From CAYLZW01 sp964388085 (GTDB lineage Bacteria > Myxococcota > UBA727 > CAYLZW01), in contig CAYLZW010000175.1 in assembly GCA_964388085.1 (NCBI GenBank), positions 1 to 12,332 on the forward strand: a DNA stretch of 12,332 bases. Direction: 5' to 3'. Position 1 is the first letter of the stretch. Each line of letters starts with the position of its first letter. The notes beneath the pieces are model-generated. The model was not told the origin of the DNA, did not search any database, and worked only from the letters and a program-made list of their open reading frames with translations. Position numbers and translations under genes: made by a program. Positions 11,663 to 12,332 of this stretch are shown piece by piece.

Positions 11663-12332
11663 TCACTCGAAGCGCTCATCATCGTCGTCGACGTCGATGT
11701 CCGCGTCGACGTCATCGCCCGCCTCGTCGTCGTCCTCGTCGTCGTCGACCCGGTCCCAGGGCATGCGCGGCATGGGCGCGTCCTCCAGCGCGGCTTCCGA
11801 CGACGAGCCGGCCTCCGAAGAGCCCTGCTCGACCGAGCTCTCGTCCGACGAGCCTTCCTCGGACGAGTCCTCCTCGGACGAGCCTTCCTCGGACGAGTCC
11901 TCCTCGGACGAGTCTTCCTCGGACGAGTCCTCCTCGGACGAGTCCTCCTCGGACGAGTCTTCCTCGCCCTCATCCTCATCCTCGTCGCCGTCTTCCTCCT
12001 CCGCCTCGTCGTCAGCAGCCTCGTCTTCGTCCTCCGACGGCAGCGCCGCCTCCTCCAGCGCCTCTTCGGACGTCTCCTCGTCCTCGTTGGCCCACGTCGC
12101 AGGCGGCGCGATGACGGCCTCGACGAGCGTGGCTTCCTGATCGAGGTCGACCTCTGACGGCGCCGGCTTGGCGGGGCTCGTCCGTGGCGCGGGCGTCCTC
12201 GGGGAAGGCTTCTTCGCGGCGGGCTTCTTCTTCGCGGCGCCCTTCTTCTTCGCGGCGCCCTTCTTCTTCGCGGCGGGCTTCTTCTTCGCGGCGCTCTTCT
12301 TCTTCGCAGCGCCCTTCTTCTTCGCGGCGCCC
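11663..12332 (-). CDS. Charge-segregated repeat protein: AAKKK repeats then SSEED repeats (C-terminal part, cut by right edge)
   Basis: The minus strand is open from the window edge to TGA 11663-11665, giving 222 residues of the C-terminus. Order: seven (G/S/P)AAKKK units (12209-12331), as in histone-H1-like or nucleoid-protein tails; a Pro/Ser/Arg/Thr linker; a short conserved-looking stretch VDLDQEATLVEAVIAPPATW; a long Glu/Asp region; seven exact 5-residue units SSEE(D/G) (11852-11956); and an end PMPRMPWDRVDDDEDDDEAG followed by more Asp and ERFE. The lysine side would bind nucleic acid or polyanions; the SSEED units look like acidic-directed Ser/Thr kinase sites. Overall architecture resembles nucleolin-like or CarD-like charge-separated tails, but the folded domain, if any, is off the window. 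Function is not assigned. Confidence 0.75.
   Translation of the reverse strand, partial: GAAKKKGAAKKKSAAKKKPAAKKKGAAKKKGAAKKKPAAKKPSPRTPAPRTSPAKPAPSEVDLDQEATLVEAVIAPPATWANEDEETSEEALEEAALPSEDEDEAADDEAEEEDGDEDEDEGEEDSSEEDSSEEDSSEEDSSEEDSSEEGSSEEDSSEEGSSDESSVEQGSSEAGSSSEAALEDAPMPRMPWDRVDDDEDDDEAGDDVDADIDVDDDDERFE
11852..11956 (-). repeat. Seven 15-bp tandem coding repeats (SSEED/SSEEG)
   Basis: Seven adjacent 15-base units of the form G(T/C)C(C/T)TCCTCGGACGA on the plus strand, differing only at two positions. They encode SSEED (five times) or SSEEG (twice) on the minus strand. The near-identity points to recent slippage or unequal exchange; unit number is likely to vary between strains. Confidence 0.85.
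12209..12332 (-). repeat. 18-bp tandem coding repeats (AAKKK)
   Basis: Six full 18-base units plus a shorter seventh encode xAAKKK with x = G, S or P, and the array continues past the right edge. The array is almost wholly (CTT)n with GCGGCG spacers on the plus strand. Confidence 0.8.

Noticed and set aside
11381..12157. Plus-strand open frames with SSDES or Leu/Gly/Arg repeats
   Set aside because: They are reverse-strand readings of the SSEED repeat DNA; the minus strand has the consistent stop, a downstream hairpin, and continues through the AAKKK repeats off the edge.
11852..12332. CRISPR array
   Set aside because: The repeats are 15- and 18-base tandem coding units with no spacers and an open frame.

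Overview
The window is very GC-rich, with dense genes, short gaps, a Cys-containing secreted lipoprotein and long low-complexity acidic or lysine-rich tracts. This fits a myxobacterium-like deltaproteobacterium (Polyangiales/Sandaracinaceae type). The lineage is inferred from composition and gene style only; there is no rRNA or other marker gene here.

Layout. (1) 1-1636, minus: the N-terminal 545 residues of an Lhr-family DEXH helicase, running off the left edge. (2) 1697-3757, plus: two close genes divergent from the helicase, a YbjT-like atypical SDR and a CrtC/AttH-like (carotenoid 1,2-hydratase-like) protein. (3) 3705-8260, minus: six genes in one direction. In transcription order they are a DUF883/YqjD-like membrane-anchored protein, a YqjE/holin-3-6-like two-TM protein, a DUF3618 two-TM protein with LEA-like helices, a diacylglycerol-kinase-like lipid kinase fused to a DUF2383/PA2169-like four-helix domain, an 85-aa DUF7218/Rho-N-like protein, and a small four-helix protein. 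The first three overlap at their ends. An ECF-sigma-type promoter (GGAAC-N16-CGTC) and a leader hairpin lie upstream of the first gene. I read this as an envelope/general stress operon. (4) 8261-8754: no gene; it holds the promoter, a long hairpin and copy 1 of a palindromic repeat. (5) 8755-9291, minus: an acidic hypothetical protein. (6) 9434-10375, plus: a lipoprotein, divergent from the acidic gene across a 142-bp gap that contains a 12-bp perfect palindrome. (7) 10397-11293, minus: an unrecognised two-TM protein. (8) 11294-11662: no gene; it holds copy 2 of the palindromic repeat and a strong hairpin after the last gene. (9) 11663-12332, minus: the C-terminal 222 residues of a polyampholyte with AAKKK repeats followed by SSEED repeats, running off the right edge.

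Points most worth attention: the paired palindromic elements, which share a 97-bp core at about 92% identity while their outer arms differ in sequence yet remain self-complementary within each copy; the lipid kinase fused to a ferritin-like four-helix domain inside an apparently ECF-controlled membrane-stress operon; and the charge-segregated repeat protein at the right edge. No tRNA, rRNA, CRISPR array or transposase was seen.
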